Of a stretch of 8,412 nt of DNA, positions 1 to 5,150 are shown in pieces (position 1 is the stretch's first letter; each line of letters opens with the position of its first letter). Both the position numbers and the translations under genes were made by a program. The DNA is from Parcubacteria group bacterium CG11_big_fil_rev_8_21_14_0_20_39_22 (GTDB lineage: Bacteria > Patescibacteriota > Minisyncoccia > Phycocordibacterales > GCA-002787175), in NCBI GenBank assembly GCA_002787175.1, contig PCWC01000029.1, positions 1-8,412 of the forward strand, in the 5' to 3' direction. The notes beneath the pieces are model-generated. The model searched no databases, was not told the origin of the DNA, and was given only the letters and a program-made list of their open reading frames with translations.

Positions 1-18
1 AAAGAACGGCAATTTTGC

Positions 19-42
19 AATGTTCCCCGTTTGGGGGACATT
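19..42. repeat. Hairpin-forming inverted repeat upstream of infA
   Basis: Seen directly: an AATGTTCCCC arm at 19-28 pairs with GGGGGACATT at 33-42 across a GTTT loop, giving about ten base pairs with one G-T pair. The word GGGGACATT recurs as a direct repeat at 68-76, so three related copies lie within 60 bases. No clean T-run follows (TTTGCG), so this is not a convincing intrinsic terminator. It could be the edge of a palindromic repeat element or the 3' end of an upstream transcript. Frames 1 and 2 stay open from the window edge for about 100-145 bases, but neither resembles a known protein end. Confidence 0.6.
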
Positions 43-98
43 TGCGTTAAACCGATATGTCATTTCAGGGGACATTGGGGATTGGACAAGACTGCCTC

Positions 99-128
99 TT
101 GACTTACTAACACCTTTTCTGCTAATAT
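99..128 (+). promoter_or_regulatory. Probable sigma70-type promoter of the infA operon
   Basis: A -35-like TTGACT at 99-104 is followed after 18 bases by TAATAT at 123-128, which is preceded by TGC and so forms an extended -10. Transcription would start near 135, leaving a leader of roughly 44 nt before infA. The match is by eye only. The operon could also be read from promoters beyond the left edge, as this cluster often follows secY/adk/map. Confidence 0.5.
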
Positions 129-145
129 CGATATCACTATCCTAA

Positions 146-161
146 TACCACTTCTGTGGTA
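146..161 (+). promoter_or_regulatory. Small perfect hairpin in the infA leader
   Basis: TACCAC at 146-151 is the exact reverse complement of GTGGTA at 156-161, with a TTCT loop. It ends 17 nt before the infA start and would lie in the 5' leader if the promoter at 99-128 is used. No T-run follows. It may be an RNA element affecting infA translation or a DNA operator; the sequence alone does not decide. Confidence 0.4.
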
Positions 162-178
162 GAGCGGTATATTGCAGA

Positions 179-403
179 ATGATACAGAATAAAACTGGCG
201 AAAATGATAATAGTGCAAACGGGACTGTTGTAGAAGCTCTCCCTAATACTCTTTTTCGTGTCCAACTCGAGGGCGGTGAAGAGATACTTGCGTATCTTGC
301 CGGTAAGATGCGATTGCATCGAATTCGTGTATTGGTTGGAGATAAAGTTAAAATCGAGATAGATCCTTATGGAGGCAAGGGTAGGATAAGTAAACGCCTC
401 TAA
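179..403 (+). CDS. infA: Translation initiation factor IF-1
   Basis: This 74-residue protein has the length and sequence of bacterial IF-1, a single S1-like OB-fold that sits in the A site of the 30S subunit and works with IF-2 and IF-3 during initiation. Visible family motifs are GTVVEALPNTLFRVQLEGG (residues 15-33), AGKMRLHRIRVLVGDKVKIE (41-60) and the ending DPYGGKGRISKRL. The N-terminus carries a short polar extension (MIQNKTGENDNSAN), slightly longer than usual. ATG 179 is the first start in the frame near the conserved block; no Shine-Dalgarno is present, and TATATT sits 5 nt upstream. rpmJ starts 9 nt after the stop, as in many bacterial alpha operons. Confidence 0.96.
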   Translation: MIQNKTGENDNSANGTVVEALPNTLFRVQLEGGEEILAYLAGKMRLHRIRVLVGDKVKIEIDPYGGKGRISKRL

Positions 404-412
404 ATAATCGTT

Positions 413-529
413 ATGCGAGTTAAATCGTCTGTAAAAAAACAATGTCCAAAATGTAAGGTGATCCGAAGACGAGGTTACCTCTATGTTATTTGTTCTAACA
501 ATCCTCGCCACAAGCAGAGGCAAGGTTAA
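413..529 (+). CDS. rpmJ: 50S ribosomal protein L36
   Basis: A 38-codon ORF between infA and rpsM reads MRVKSSVKKQCPKCK and ends with PRHKQRQG, the hallmark of L36, the smallest large-subunit protein. Zinc-ribbon ligands are present as Cys11, Cys14, Cys27 and His33, so this is the zinc-binding form. One extra residue (SNNPRH) makes it 38 rather than the common 37 residues. L36 binds 23S rRNA near the GTPase-associated region late in assembly. It lies 9 nt after infA and 6 nt before rpsM, in the standard infA-rpmJ-rpsM order, without a Shine-Dalgarno. Confidence 0.95.
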   Translation: MRVKSSVKKQCPKCKVIRRRGYLYVICSNNPRHKQRQG

Positions 530-535
530 TTTATT

Positions 536-916
536 ATGAGAATTTTTGGTATAACAATTCCTGATGAAAAAAGACTCGAAGTGGGTCTTACTGTCTTGTA
601 TGGGATAGGTCATTCAAGATCTATTGAGATTTTAAAAAGAGCAAAAGTATCGATAGATAAAAAAGCAAAAGATTTGACTCAAGATGAGGAATCATTGCTA
701 AGGCAAGAAATCGAGAAGTATAGGACCGAAGGGGACTTGAGGCGTGACATATCGGGGAACATAAAACGTCTTCGCGATATAAAAGCGTACAGAGGTTCTC
801 GTCATCAAAAAGGTCTTCCAGCTCGTGGTCAAAGGACGAAGACTAATTCCCGAACCAGGAGAGGTAATGTACGAAAGACTATGGGTACGGGACGACGTGC
901 TGTTGATAAGAAATAG
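536..916 (+). CDS. rpsM: 30S ribosomal protein S13
   Basis: This 126-residue protein matches S13, which sits in the head of the 30S subunit, contacts the P-site tRNA and forms bridges to the 50S subunit. It opens with MRIFGITIPDEKRLEVGLTV and carries the helix-turn-helix segment LYGIGHSRSIEIL (residues 21-33). Its C-terminal signature is RGSRHQKGLPARGQRTKTNS (86-105), followed by a basic tail (RTRRGNVRKT, then GTGRRAVDKK). Length is normal. The ATG follows the rpmJ stop by 6 nt with no Shine-Dalgarno (TTTATTATG). It is followed by rpsK, as in most bacteria. Confidence 0.97.
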   Translation: MRIFGITIPDEKRLEVGLTVLYGIGHSRSIEILKRAKVSIDKKAKDLTQDEESLLRQEIEKYRTEGDLRRDISGNIKRLRDIKAYRGSRHQKGLPARGQRTKTNSRTRRGNVRKTMGTGRRAVDKK

Positions 917-934
917 AATAAAATATTTTAATAT

Positions 935-1369
935 ATGGGAAAGAAAAGAATTGTAAAAAAAGGGTCTGAATTTGGTGCAGAAGGGGCAAAAAAAGCATCA
1001 ACTCGAGCAGGTAGCAAAAAGCGTGTTGACGTTGGTGTGCTTCATGTACGATCAACTTATAACAATACCACCTTGCTTTTGACAGATAGCTCTGGAAATG
1101 CGATTGCAGCATCTTCAAGCGGAGCTCTCGGATTTAAAGGGGCTAAGAAAGGTACTCCTTTTGCGGCTGCAAAGGTGGGTGAAGTTCTTGCGGATAAGGC
1201 TCAGTCAGTAGGTCTTAAGGAAGTTTCGGTTGTGGTAAAGGGTGTTGGAGCCGGAAGAGAGTCTTCGATTCGAGGCTTTATTTCAAGAGGTTTTACTGTT
1301 ACAAGTATTAAGGATACGACGCCGGTTCCTTTCAATGGGCCTCGCCCACCTAAACCTCGCCGAGTATAA
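935..1369 (+). CDS. rpsK: 30S ribosomal protein S11
   Basis: This 144-residue S11 is a platform protein of the 30S subunit that, with S7, shapes the mRNA exit and E-site region. Family motifs are HVRSTYNNTTLLLTDSSGN (37-55), GFKGAKKGTPFAAAK (66-80), VKGVGAGRESSIRGF (101-115) and the C-terminal TPVPFNGPRPPKPRRV. The conserved Cys that often precedes RPPK is Pro here. The N-terminal 30 residues form a lysine-rich extension (GKKRIVKKGSEFG and following), making it about 15 residues longer than the E. coli protein. The gap to rpsM is 18 nt and to rpsD 11 nt; the upstream region is AT-only, without a Shine-Dalgarno. Confidence 0.97.
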   Translation: MGKKRIVKKGSEFGAEGAKKASTRAGSKKRVDVGVLHVRSTYNNTTLLLTDSSGNAIAASSSGALGFKGAKKGTPFAAAKVGEVLADKAQSVGLKEVSVVVKGVGAGRESSIRGFISRGFTVTSIKDTTPVPFNGPRPPKPRRV

Positions 1370-1380
1370 TTTAGTTTATT

Positions 1381-2001
1381 ATGAGAATACGATCAAAATA
1401 CAAAATTGCGCGCCGTTTAGGCCCAGAAATATTCGATAAGACTTCCACTGCTAAATATGCTTTGAGGATGGAGCAAAAAAGCCGTGGTAAAAAAGGTGGC
1501 CGTAGACCACGTTCACGAACCGATTACGGTTTACAGCTTTTGGAAAAGCAAAAGGCAAGATATACCTATGGTATTAGTGAACGACAATTTTCAAAATATG
1601 TTCAGTCTGTGCTTGATAAGAAGCATATAAACAATCAAGACGAGATTCTTTTTGAGCGACTTGAAAACCGTCTTGATAATGTGGTATATCGACTCGGTCT
1701 TGCTGCGAGTCGTCTTATGGCACGACAAATGGTGTCACACGGACATTTTATGGTAAATGATCGACGGACTAATGTTCCTTCAAGAGAAGTATCGGCTGGA
1801 GATAAAATATCAATTCGATCTTCGAGCTTAGACAAGCCATTGTTTGCTGGTATCGATGAGAGGATTTCCTCGGCTTCAATACCTGCTTGGCTTACTTTTG
1901 ATTTACCTAAAAAAGAGGCTAAGGTTGTGGGTAGTCCAAAGTTTGTTCAGGCAGAAGTACCTATAGATATAGGAGTCATTCTTGAATTTTATAAGAGATA
2001 G
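1381..2001 (+). CDS. rpsD: 30S ribosomal protein S4
   Basis: This 206-residue protein has the full length of S4, a primary 16S rRNA-binding protein that nucleates 30S body assembly and helps hold decoding fidelity. The N-terminal domain contains RTDYGLQLLEKQKARYTYGI (46-65). The S4 RNA-binding fold covers about residues 91-157 (FERLENRLDNVVYRLG, then SHGHFMVNDRRTNVPS). There are no cysteines at the N-terminus, so this is the zinc-independent 'C minus' type. The position between rpsK and rpoA is the E. coli-like order; in Firmicutes rpsD is usually elsewhere. In E. coli S4 represses its own operon; no such site is demonstrated here. Confidence 0.97.
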   Translation: MRIRSKYKIARRLGPEIFDKTSTAKYALRMEQKSRGKKGGRRPRSRTDYGLQLLEKQKARYTYGISERQFSKYVQSVLDKKHINNQDEILFERLENRLDNVVYRLGLAASRLMARQMVSHGHFMVNDRRTNVPSREVSAGDKISIRSSSLDKPLFAGIDERISSASIPAWLTFDLPKKEAKVVGSPKFVQAEVPIDIGVILEFYKR

Positions 2002-2022
2002 GCGAGTGAGGGAGCTAAGGAC

Positions 2023-2051
2023 TTGTTTTATTCTTTAAAATAATGTATAAT
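2023..2051 (+). promoter_or_regulatory. Probable promoter of rpoA
   Basis: TTGTTT at 2023-2028 and a perfect TATAAT at 2046-2051 are separated by 17 bases, in the only sizeable gap of the ribosomal cluster. Transcription would start near 2058, giving a leader of about 63 nt. This could give rpoA a supply of transcript separate from the upstream ribosomal genes. Confidence 0.65.
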
Positions 2052-2075
2052 TTATTACAAATATGTAACCGATAT

Positions 2076-2105
2076 ACCGCAATTTATTTGTCTTAGTGCG
2101 GTTTT
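2076..2105 (+). promoter_or_regulatory. Stem-loop with T-run in the rpoA leader
   Basis: ACCGCA at 2076-2081 pairs perfectly with TGCGGT at 2097-2102 around a 15-nt loop, and the strand continues TTT then AATA. It lies downstream of the predicted rpoA start site and 16 nt before the ATG. It may act as a weak terminator for the infA-rpsD transcript, or as an attenuator on rpoA itself. The T-run is short, so termination would be inefficient at best. Confidence 0.4.
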
Positions 2106-2120
2106 AATATAAAAAAATCT

Positions 2121-3092
2121 ATGTCAGAACACAACGTCGCATTGCCTTCAAAGCCAAAAATAATAAAAGAAGAGAATTTTAGCGGTACCTATGAAATAGA
2201 TGGTCTGTACCCTGGCTACGGTCACACGTTGGGAAACTCTCTTCGAAGAATAATTCTATCGTCTTTGCCTGGTGCTGCTATTACTTCCATAAAGATCGAT
2301 GGAGCAGAACACGAGTTTTCTACCCTTAAAGGGATAACTGAAGACGTAATAACAATAATCTTGAACCTAAAAAGAGTTAGGATTGCTGTATTTTCTGATG
2401 AACCGGTTTCTCTTTCTTTGAAAGTTAAGGGACAAAAAGAGGTAACTGCTGGTGATATTGAAACACCAGGACAAGTCGAAATTCTAAACAAGGATTTGCA
2501 TATCGCCACTATTAACGATAAAAATACAGAGCTTAACATAGAGTTAACAGTCGAGAGGGGCTTGGGATACGTTCCAAAAGAACAGTTACAAAAAGATAGG
2601 GTTGCTATCGGAACTATTACTCTTGATGCGATATTTACTCCAATCCGAAGAGTAAACTATGAAGTTGAGAATATGCGTGTTGGAAACAGGACAGATTTTA
2701 GTCGTCTCAGGATATTTATTGAGACCGACGGAACACTTACTCCTAAAGAGGCTCTTGAGCGATCAATTGCTACGATGATTGTCCAACTTAAGGCAATAGT
2801 CGGATTTAAGGAAGATGAACCAGAAGAAGACATTAAAGAAAAGGATGCAAATTCGGAAGGTGACGATAAATCTTCTGAAAAGAACATCGACCCTGATTTC
2901 TTGAAGACTAGAATTGAAAACGTTGGACTGTCACAGCGAACCACAAACGCACTAACAAATGCAAACATAAGAACAATCGGTGGGTTGGCGAGGAAAAAGG
3001 AAGAGGACATACTTGAAATTGACGGACTTGGAATAAAAGGAGTTCAGGAAATAAAGGCAAAACTCGGAGAATACGAGATAACGTTGAAATAA
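2121..3092 (+). CDS. rpoA: DNA-directed RNA polymerase subunit alpha
   Basis: This 323-residue protein is the RNA polymerase assembly subunit. The N-terminal dimerisation domain (about 1-230) carries GYGHTLGNSLRRIILSSLPG (32-51) and, later, EVENMRVGNRTDFSRLRIFI (181-200) and TDGTLTPKEAL. An acidic linker (about 231-257) leads to the C-terminal domain (about 258-319). There the residues corresponding to E. coli Arg265 and Asn268 are Arg273 and Asn276, and the helix-hairpin-helix has Gly304, Lys306 and Glu310. The DNA-binding surface for UP elements and activators therefore looks intact. Total length is close to the 329 residues of E. coli. ATG 2121 follows an A-rich leader without a Shine-Dalgarno. 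A 119-nt gap with its own promoter separates it from rpsD. Confidence 0.98.
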   Translation: MSEHNVALPSKPKIIKEENFSGTYEIDGLYPGYGHTLGNSLRRIILSSLPGAAITSIKIDGAEHEFSTLKGITEDVITIILNLKRVRIAVFSDEPVSLSLKVKGQKEVTAGDIETPGQVEILNKDLHIATINDKNTELNIELTVERGLGYVPKEQLQKDRVAIGTITLDAIFTPIRRVNYEVENMRVGNRTDFSRLRIFIETDGTLTPKEALERSIATMIVQLKAIVGFKEDEPEEDIKEKDANSEGDDKSSEKNIDPDFLKTRIENVGLSQRTTNALTNANIRTIGGLARKKEEDILEIDGLGIKGVQEIKAKLGEYEITLK

Positions 3093-3112
3093 AAGATTGT
3101 TTTAGGTATACT
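3084..3112 (+). promoter_or_regulatory. Probable promoter of rplQ-rplM-rpsI
   Basis: TTGAAA at 3084-3089 and TATACT at 3107-3112 are spaced by exactly 17 bases. The -35 box lies in the last codons of rpoA and the -10 box in the 42-nt gap before rplQ. Transcription would start near 3119, about 15 nt before the rplQ start. This is the longest gap within the second ribosomal block, which fits a promoter there. Confidence 0.5.
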
Positions 3113-3134
3113 GTCGAAGACTTTTTAAAAAAAT

Positions 3135-3485
3135 ATGAGGCACGCAAATACAAATAGAAAATTCGGAAGAGAAAAAGGGCAAAGACAAGCTTTGCTTAGG
3201 TCTCTTATCGTTTCTCTTATAAGGGATGAAAAAATAAAAACTACTGAGGCAAAGGCAAAAGAACTTCGTCCTCATATTGAGAAGTTGATTACGAAAGCAA
3301 AAACTGCCACCATAGCGTCACGTCGCCTTATAAACGGCAGAATAGGTAATGATAGTGCTGCAGGCAGATTGGTTTCTGTGATCGCACCGAAGTACAAGGA
3401 CAGACAAGGTGGGTATACTCGAATAACCAAATTACCTATACGACAAAGTGATGGGGCAAGTATGGCTGTTATTGAGTTTGTATAA
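3135..3485 (+). CDS. rplQ: 50S ribosomal protein L17
   Basis: This 116-residue protein is L17, which lies near the peptide exit tunnel of the 50S subunit. It begins MRHANTNRKFGREKGQRQAL (family consensus MRH, then LNR, then R). It contains the signature KIKTTEAKAKELRPHIEKLI (33-52) and ends with a GGYTRITKLPIRQSDGAS block (92-109) and an acidic-aromatic terminus. It is the compact bacterial form without a C-terminal extension. It follows rpoA by 42 nt, as in most bacteria, and precedes rplM by 5 nt. No Shine-Dalgarno is visible; the leader is A/T only (TTTTTAAAAAAATATG). Confidence 0.97.
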   Translation: MRHANTNRKFGREKGQRQALLRSLIVSLIRDEKIKTTEAKAKELRPHIEKLITKAKTATIASRRLINGRIGNDSAAGRLVSVIAPKYKDRQGGYTRITKLPIRQSDGASMAVIEFV

Positions 3486-3490
3486 ATATT

Positions 3491-3835
3491 ATGAATTACA
3501 CTATTAACGCACAAGGAAAAAAACTTGGAAGAATCGCAACCGAAGCGGCCACTGTTTTGATGGGAAAAAATGACCCATCATTTGCAAAAAACGTAGCAGG
3601 GGATGGTGTTGTTGAAATAATAAATGCTAGCAAGATCGATTTGACCGAGAAAAAGAGAAAGGAAAAGTCTTATGCTCAATACTCTGGTTATCCAGACGGG
3701 CTCAAGATGATCGGAATGAATTCAATGATTTCCAAGCACGGCATCGAGGGCGTAGTTAGAAAAGCTGTTAGAGGGATGATGCCTTCAAATAAATTGAGAC
3801 CTTTACGTCTAAAAAGACTTATAGTAACCGAATAA
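3491..3835 (+). CDS. rplM: 50S ribosomal protein L13 (short form)
   Basis: This 114-residue protein is L13, an early-assembly 50S protein that binds domain II of 23S rRNA. Matching stretches are NAQGKKLGRIATEAATVLMG (6-25), GDGVVEIINASKIDLTEKKR (37-56), YSGYPDGLK (64-72) and AVRGMMPSNKLRPLRLKRLI (92-111). Compared with the 142-residue E. coli protein it lacks about a dozen residues at each end and stops right after LIVTE. The ATG fits the start of the conserved fold, and the preceding stop of rplQ is only 5 nt away, so truncation at the start is real rather than a wrong start. rpsI follows after 6 nt; rplM-rpsI is the universal bacterial pair. Confidence 0.96.
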   Translation: MNYTINAQGKKLGRIATEAATVLMGKNDPSFAKNVAGDGVVEIINASKIDLTEKKRKEKSYAQYSGYPDGLKMIGMNSMISKHGIEGVVRKAVRGMMPSNKLRPLRLKRLIVTE

Positions 3836-3841
3836 AATTTT

Positions 3842-4252
3842 ATGAATACTACCACCAAAGAAGATTTATATATAGAAGCAGTTGGCCGTAGAAAGACGTC
3901 GGTGGCGCGTGTTCGTCTTACTCCTGCATCTAAGAGATCTTTTATTATAAACGATAAAGACTTAAACGATTATTTCCAGACTTCCGAATTGATTCGTATC
4001 GCGACCGAAGGACTAAATTGTGCCGATTCAGACAAGACTTTTAAGGTTACAGCAAAAATATTTGGCGGAGGAATACACGGACAAGCAGAAGCTTTGCGTC
4101 ATGCTATTGCGAGAGCTATTGTAAAAGATAATGAAGAACTAAGAAAGAAGGTAAAGAAATTGGGCTTTCTCAAGCGCGATCCTCGTGCCAAAGAACGTCG
4201 TAAGTTTGGACTGAAAAAGGCGAGAAAGGCTCCTCAATGGAGCAAACGATAG
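3842..4252 (+). CDS. rpsI: 30S ribosomal protein S9
   Basis: This 136-residue protein is S9, a 30S head protein whose C-terminal tail reaches the P-site tRNA. Motifs are AVGRRKTSVARVRL (13-26), FGGGIHGQAEALRHAIARAI (74-93) and a basic C-terminus (LKRDPRAKERRKFGLKKARK) ending in the conserved SKR. An unusual feature is that the final six codons and stop lie inside a perfect 18-bp inverted repeat with the TAG in the loop (4230-4269), and a degenerate copy of those codons recurs 144 bp downstream. The tail sequence PQWSKR is still a normal S9 ending, so function is expected to be intact. It starts 6 nt after rplM without a Shine-Dalgarno. Confidence 0.97.
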   Translation: MNTTTKEDLYIEAVGRRKTSVARVRLTPASKRSFIINDKDLNDYFQTSELIRIATEGLNCADSDKTFKVTAKIFGGGIHGQAEALRHAIARAIVKDNEELRKKVKKLGFLKRDPRAKERRKFGLKKARKAPQWSKR

Positions 4253-4269
4253 TTTGCTCCATTGAGGAG
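4230..4269 (+). repeat. Perfect 18-bp hairpin enclosing the rpsI stop codon
   Basis: The left arm at 4230-4247 (CTCCTCAATGGAGCAAAC) is the exact reverse complement of the right arm at 4252-4269, with GATA as a 4-nt loop; the TAG stop occupies 4250-4252. No T-run follows on either strand, so it is not a canonical intrinsic terminator. It could protect the 3' end of the rplQ-rplM-rpsI mRNA from exonucleases. It could also be the footprint of a palindromic repeat that has fused to the gene end. Confidence 0.9.
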
Positions 4270-4282
4270 GGGAAGGGGGTCG

Positions 4283-4302
4283 GGGGAAACACCTGTTTCC
4301 CC
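4283..4302. repeat. Hairpin, copy 1
   Basis: GGGGAAAC at 4283-4290 pairs with GTTTCCCC at 4295-4302 around ACCT. This is the first copy of a stem-loop repeated 144 bp downstream with compensated substitutions. No T-run follows. Confidence 0.7.
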
Positions 4303-4330
4303 GTGTTGGAGAGCAGTGAGTCTTCGAACG

Positions 4331-4351
4331 CTGAGAACCCTGGGTTCTCAG
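4331..4351. repeat. 21-bp near-perfect palindrome
   Basis: CTGAGAACCC at 4331-4340 is the exact reverse complement of GGGTTCTCAG at 4342-4351, with a single central T. It is followed at once by GGGAGCGA and AGCGAGCGACTC, words that recur in degenerate form near 5486 and 5605. It may be a DNA palindrome (cruciform or protein site) or part of a larger folded RNA bounded by GAGTC (4318-4322) and GACTC (4372-4376). Confidence 0.75.
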
Positions 4352-4425
4352 GGAGCGAGCCATTAGCGAGCGACTCCTCATTGGTGTAAACGATACTTCG
4401 CCTCATTGTAGCAAGTTAAAAGGGT

Positions 4426-4447
4426 CGGAAAAACACCTGTTTTTCCG
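4426..4447. repeat. Hairpin, copy 2
   Basis: CGGAAAAAC at 4426-4434 pairs with GTTTTTCCG at 4439-4447 around the same ACCT loop as copy 1. Relative to copy 1, G-to-A changes in the left arm are matched by C-to-T changes in the right arm, so pairing is preserved. Confidence 0.7.
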
Positions 4448-4501
4448 TGGAGTAACCTGTGATTTGACTAATCGTCGTAAGCGGTATTGAGTGTTGACAG
4501 C

Positions 4502-4529
4502 AAGAAGAGAGGAAAACCTTTCTTTTTTT
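4502..4529 (+). terminator. Probable intrinsic terminator after the rpsI operon
   Basis: GAGAGG at 4507-4512 and CCTTTC at 4517-4522 form a six-pair stem (one G-U) with an AAAA loop. Pairing can extend as A-U steps into a seven-T run at 4523-4529. The stem is weak but position fits: it follows the structured 3' region of rpsI and immediately precedes the grpE -10 box. Confidence 0.5.
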
Positions 4530-4544
4530 ATTATTAAATTTGTG

Positions 4545-4550
4545 TATAAT
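4545..4550 (+). promoter_or_regulatory. Probable -10 box of grpE
   Basis: A perfect TATAAT, preceded by TG as in the rpoA promoter, ends 7 nt before the grpE ATG. A -35 box at the usual distance is poor (T-rich, about 4522-4527). Transcription would begin at about 4557-4558, at or next to the A of the start codon, predicting a leaderless mRNA. TTGACA at 4494-4499 is too far away to pair with this -10. Confidence 0.5.
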
Positions 4551-4557
4551 TTTACTT

Positions 4558-5136
4558 ATGGATAATAAAGATAATGATAAAGAAGAAGCCGATGATATTG
4601 TTATCGAAGAAGACGACAGTCTTGATGATTCGGTAATTTCCGAGGAGTATGCAGGTGACAGTATAAAGAAACTTCGAGTCAAGCTAAAAGACTCTGAAGA
4701 AAAAGCTCGGGAATATCTTACTGGTTGGAAGAGGGCACAAGCTGACCTTATAAATGCCAGAAAGCGTGACGAGGAGGAGAAAAGAAATTTCTCTCGCATC
4801 GCAACCGAAGATCTCATTTCAAACATTATTCCCGTACTCGATAGTTTTACGATGGCATTTTCAGACAAGGAAGCATGGGAGAAGGCGGACAAGAATTGGC
4901 GTATAGGCGTCGAGTATATCCATTCTCAACTTCTGAAAGTACTTGAAGACAGAGGATTGTCCGAAGTCGATCCATTAGGACAGGAATTTGATCCGAGGGA
5001 ACACGAATCGTCAGGACATGAAGATGTCTCTAAAATCGAAGATAATAATAAAATTGTAAGAGTTATACAAAAAGGATATAAACTTGGTGAAAAATCAATT
5101 AGACCAGCACGAGTTGTGGTCGGAGAGCATAAGTAG
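4558..5136 (+). CDS. grpE: Nucleotide exchange factor GrpE
   Basis: This 192-residue protein is GrpE, the dimeric factor that releases ADP from DnaK. An acidic disordered N-terminus (1-30) precedes a long charged helix (about 35-90), which forms the dimer stalk. Core motifs follow: IIPVLDSFTMAF (90-101), GQEFDPREHE (141-150) and the C-terminal beta-domain signature IQKGYKLGEKSIRPARVVV (170-188). ATG 4558 is preferred to an in-frame TTG at 4540 because the latter adds MCIILL upstream of an otherwise typical GrpE start and overlaps the -10 box. Length is normal. It lies upstream of dnaK but is separated from it by two other genes. No CIRCE-type HrcA operator is visible upstream. Confidence 0.95.
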   Translation: MDNKDNDKEEADDIVIEEDDSLDDSVISEEYAGDSIKKLRVKLKDSEEKAREYLTGWKRAQADLINARKRDEEEKRNFSRIATEDLISNIIPVLDSFTMAFSDKEAWEKADKNWRIGVEYIHSQLLKVLEDRGLSEVDPLGQEFDPREHESSGHEDVSKIEDNNKIVRVIQKGYKLGEKSIRPARVVVGEHK

Positions 5137-5150
5137 CAATATATTTCTCT

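Larger units (their letters stand above)
4230..4449. repeat. Degenerate tandem duplication, 144-bp period, after rpsI
   Basis: Two blocks recur at a constant offset of 144-145 bases. CTCCTCA...TGG...AAACGATA at 4230-4251 reappears at 4374-4395. The GGGTCGG...ACACCTGTTT...CCGTG block at 4277-4305 reappears at 4422-4449. In the second copy the first hairpin has largely decayed, and the copied codons read through where rpsI stops. The second hairpin keeps full pairing in both copies despite base changes. This stretch and 4450-4557 hold no gene I can support; reading frames on either strand here are built from the palindromes. Confidence 0.65.

Noticed and set aside
137..613. 158-codon open frame on the - strand
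   Set aside because: It overlaps infA, rpmJ and the start of rpsM, all of which are certain, and its sequence shows no family features.
1242..1439. 65-codon + strand frame across the rpsK-rpsD junction
   Set aside because: It is an out-of-frame shadow of S11 and S4 coding sequence.
4139..4406. Two overlapping - strand frames of about 80 codons
   Set aside because: They are made of the palindromes and the antisense of the rpsI end; long inverted repeats produce open frames on both strands.
4230..4449. CRISPR array
   Set aside because: There are only two degenerate copies with a 144-bp period and no regular spacers or cas genes.
4464..4499. TTGACT and TTGACA as -35 boxes for grpE
   Set aside because: Neither has a -10 hexamer at 16-18 bases, and the TATAAT at 4545 is 45 or more bases away.
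4540..4557. Upstream TTG start for grpE adding MCIILL
   Set aside because: It lies on the -10 box and adds a hydrophobic stub not typical of GrpE; ATG 4558 gives a normal N-terminus.
4416..4892. 158-codon - strand frame
   Set aside because: It is the antisense of grpE, rich in Ser/Leu as expected from reading acidic and basic codons backwards.
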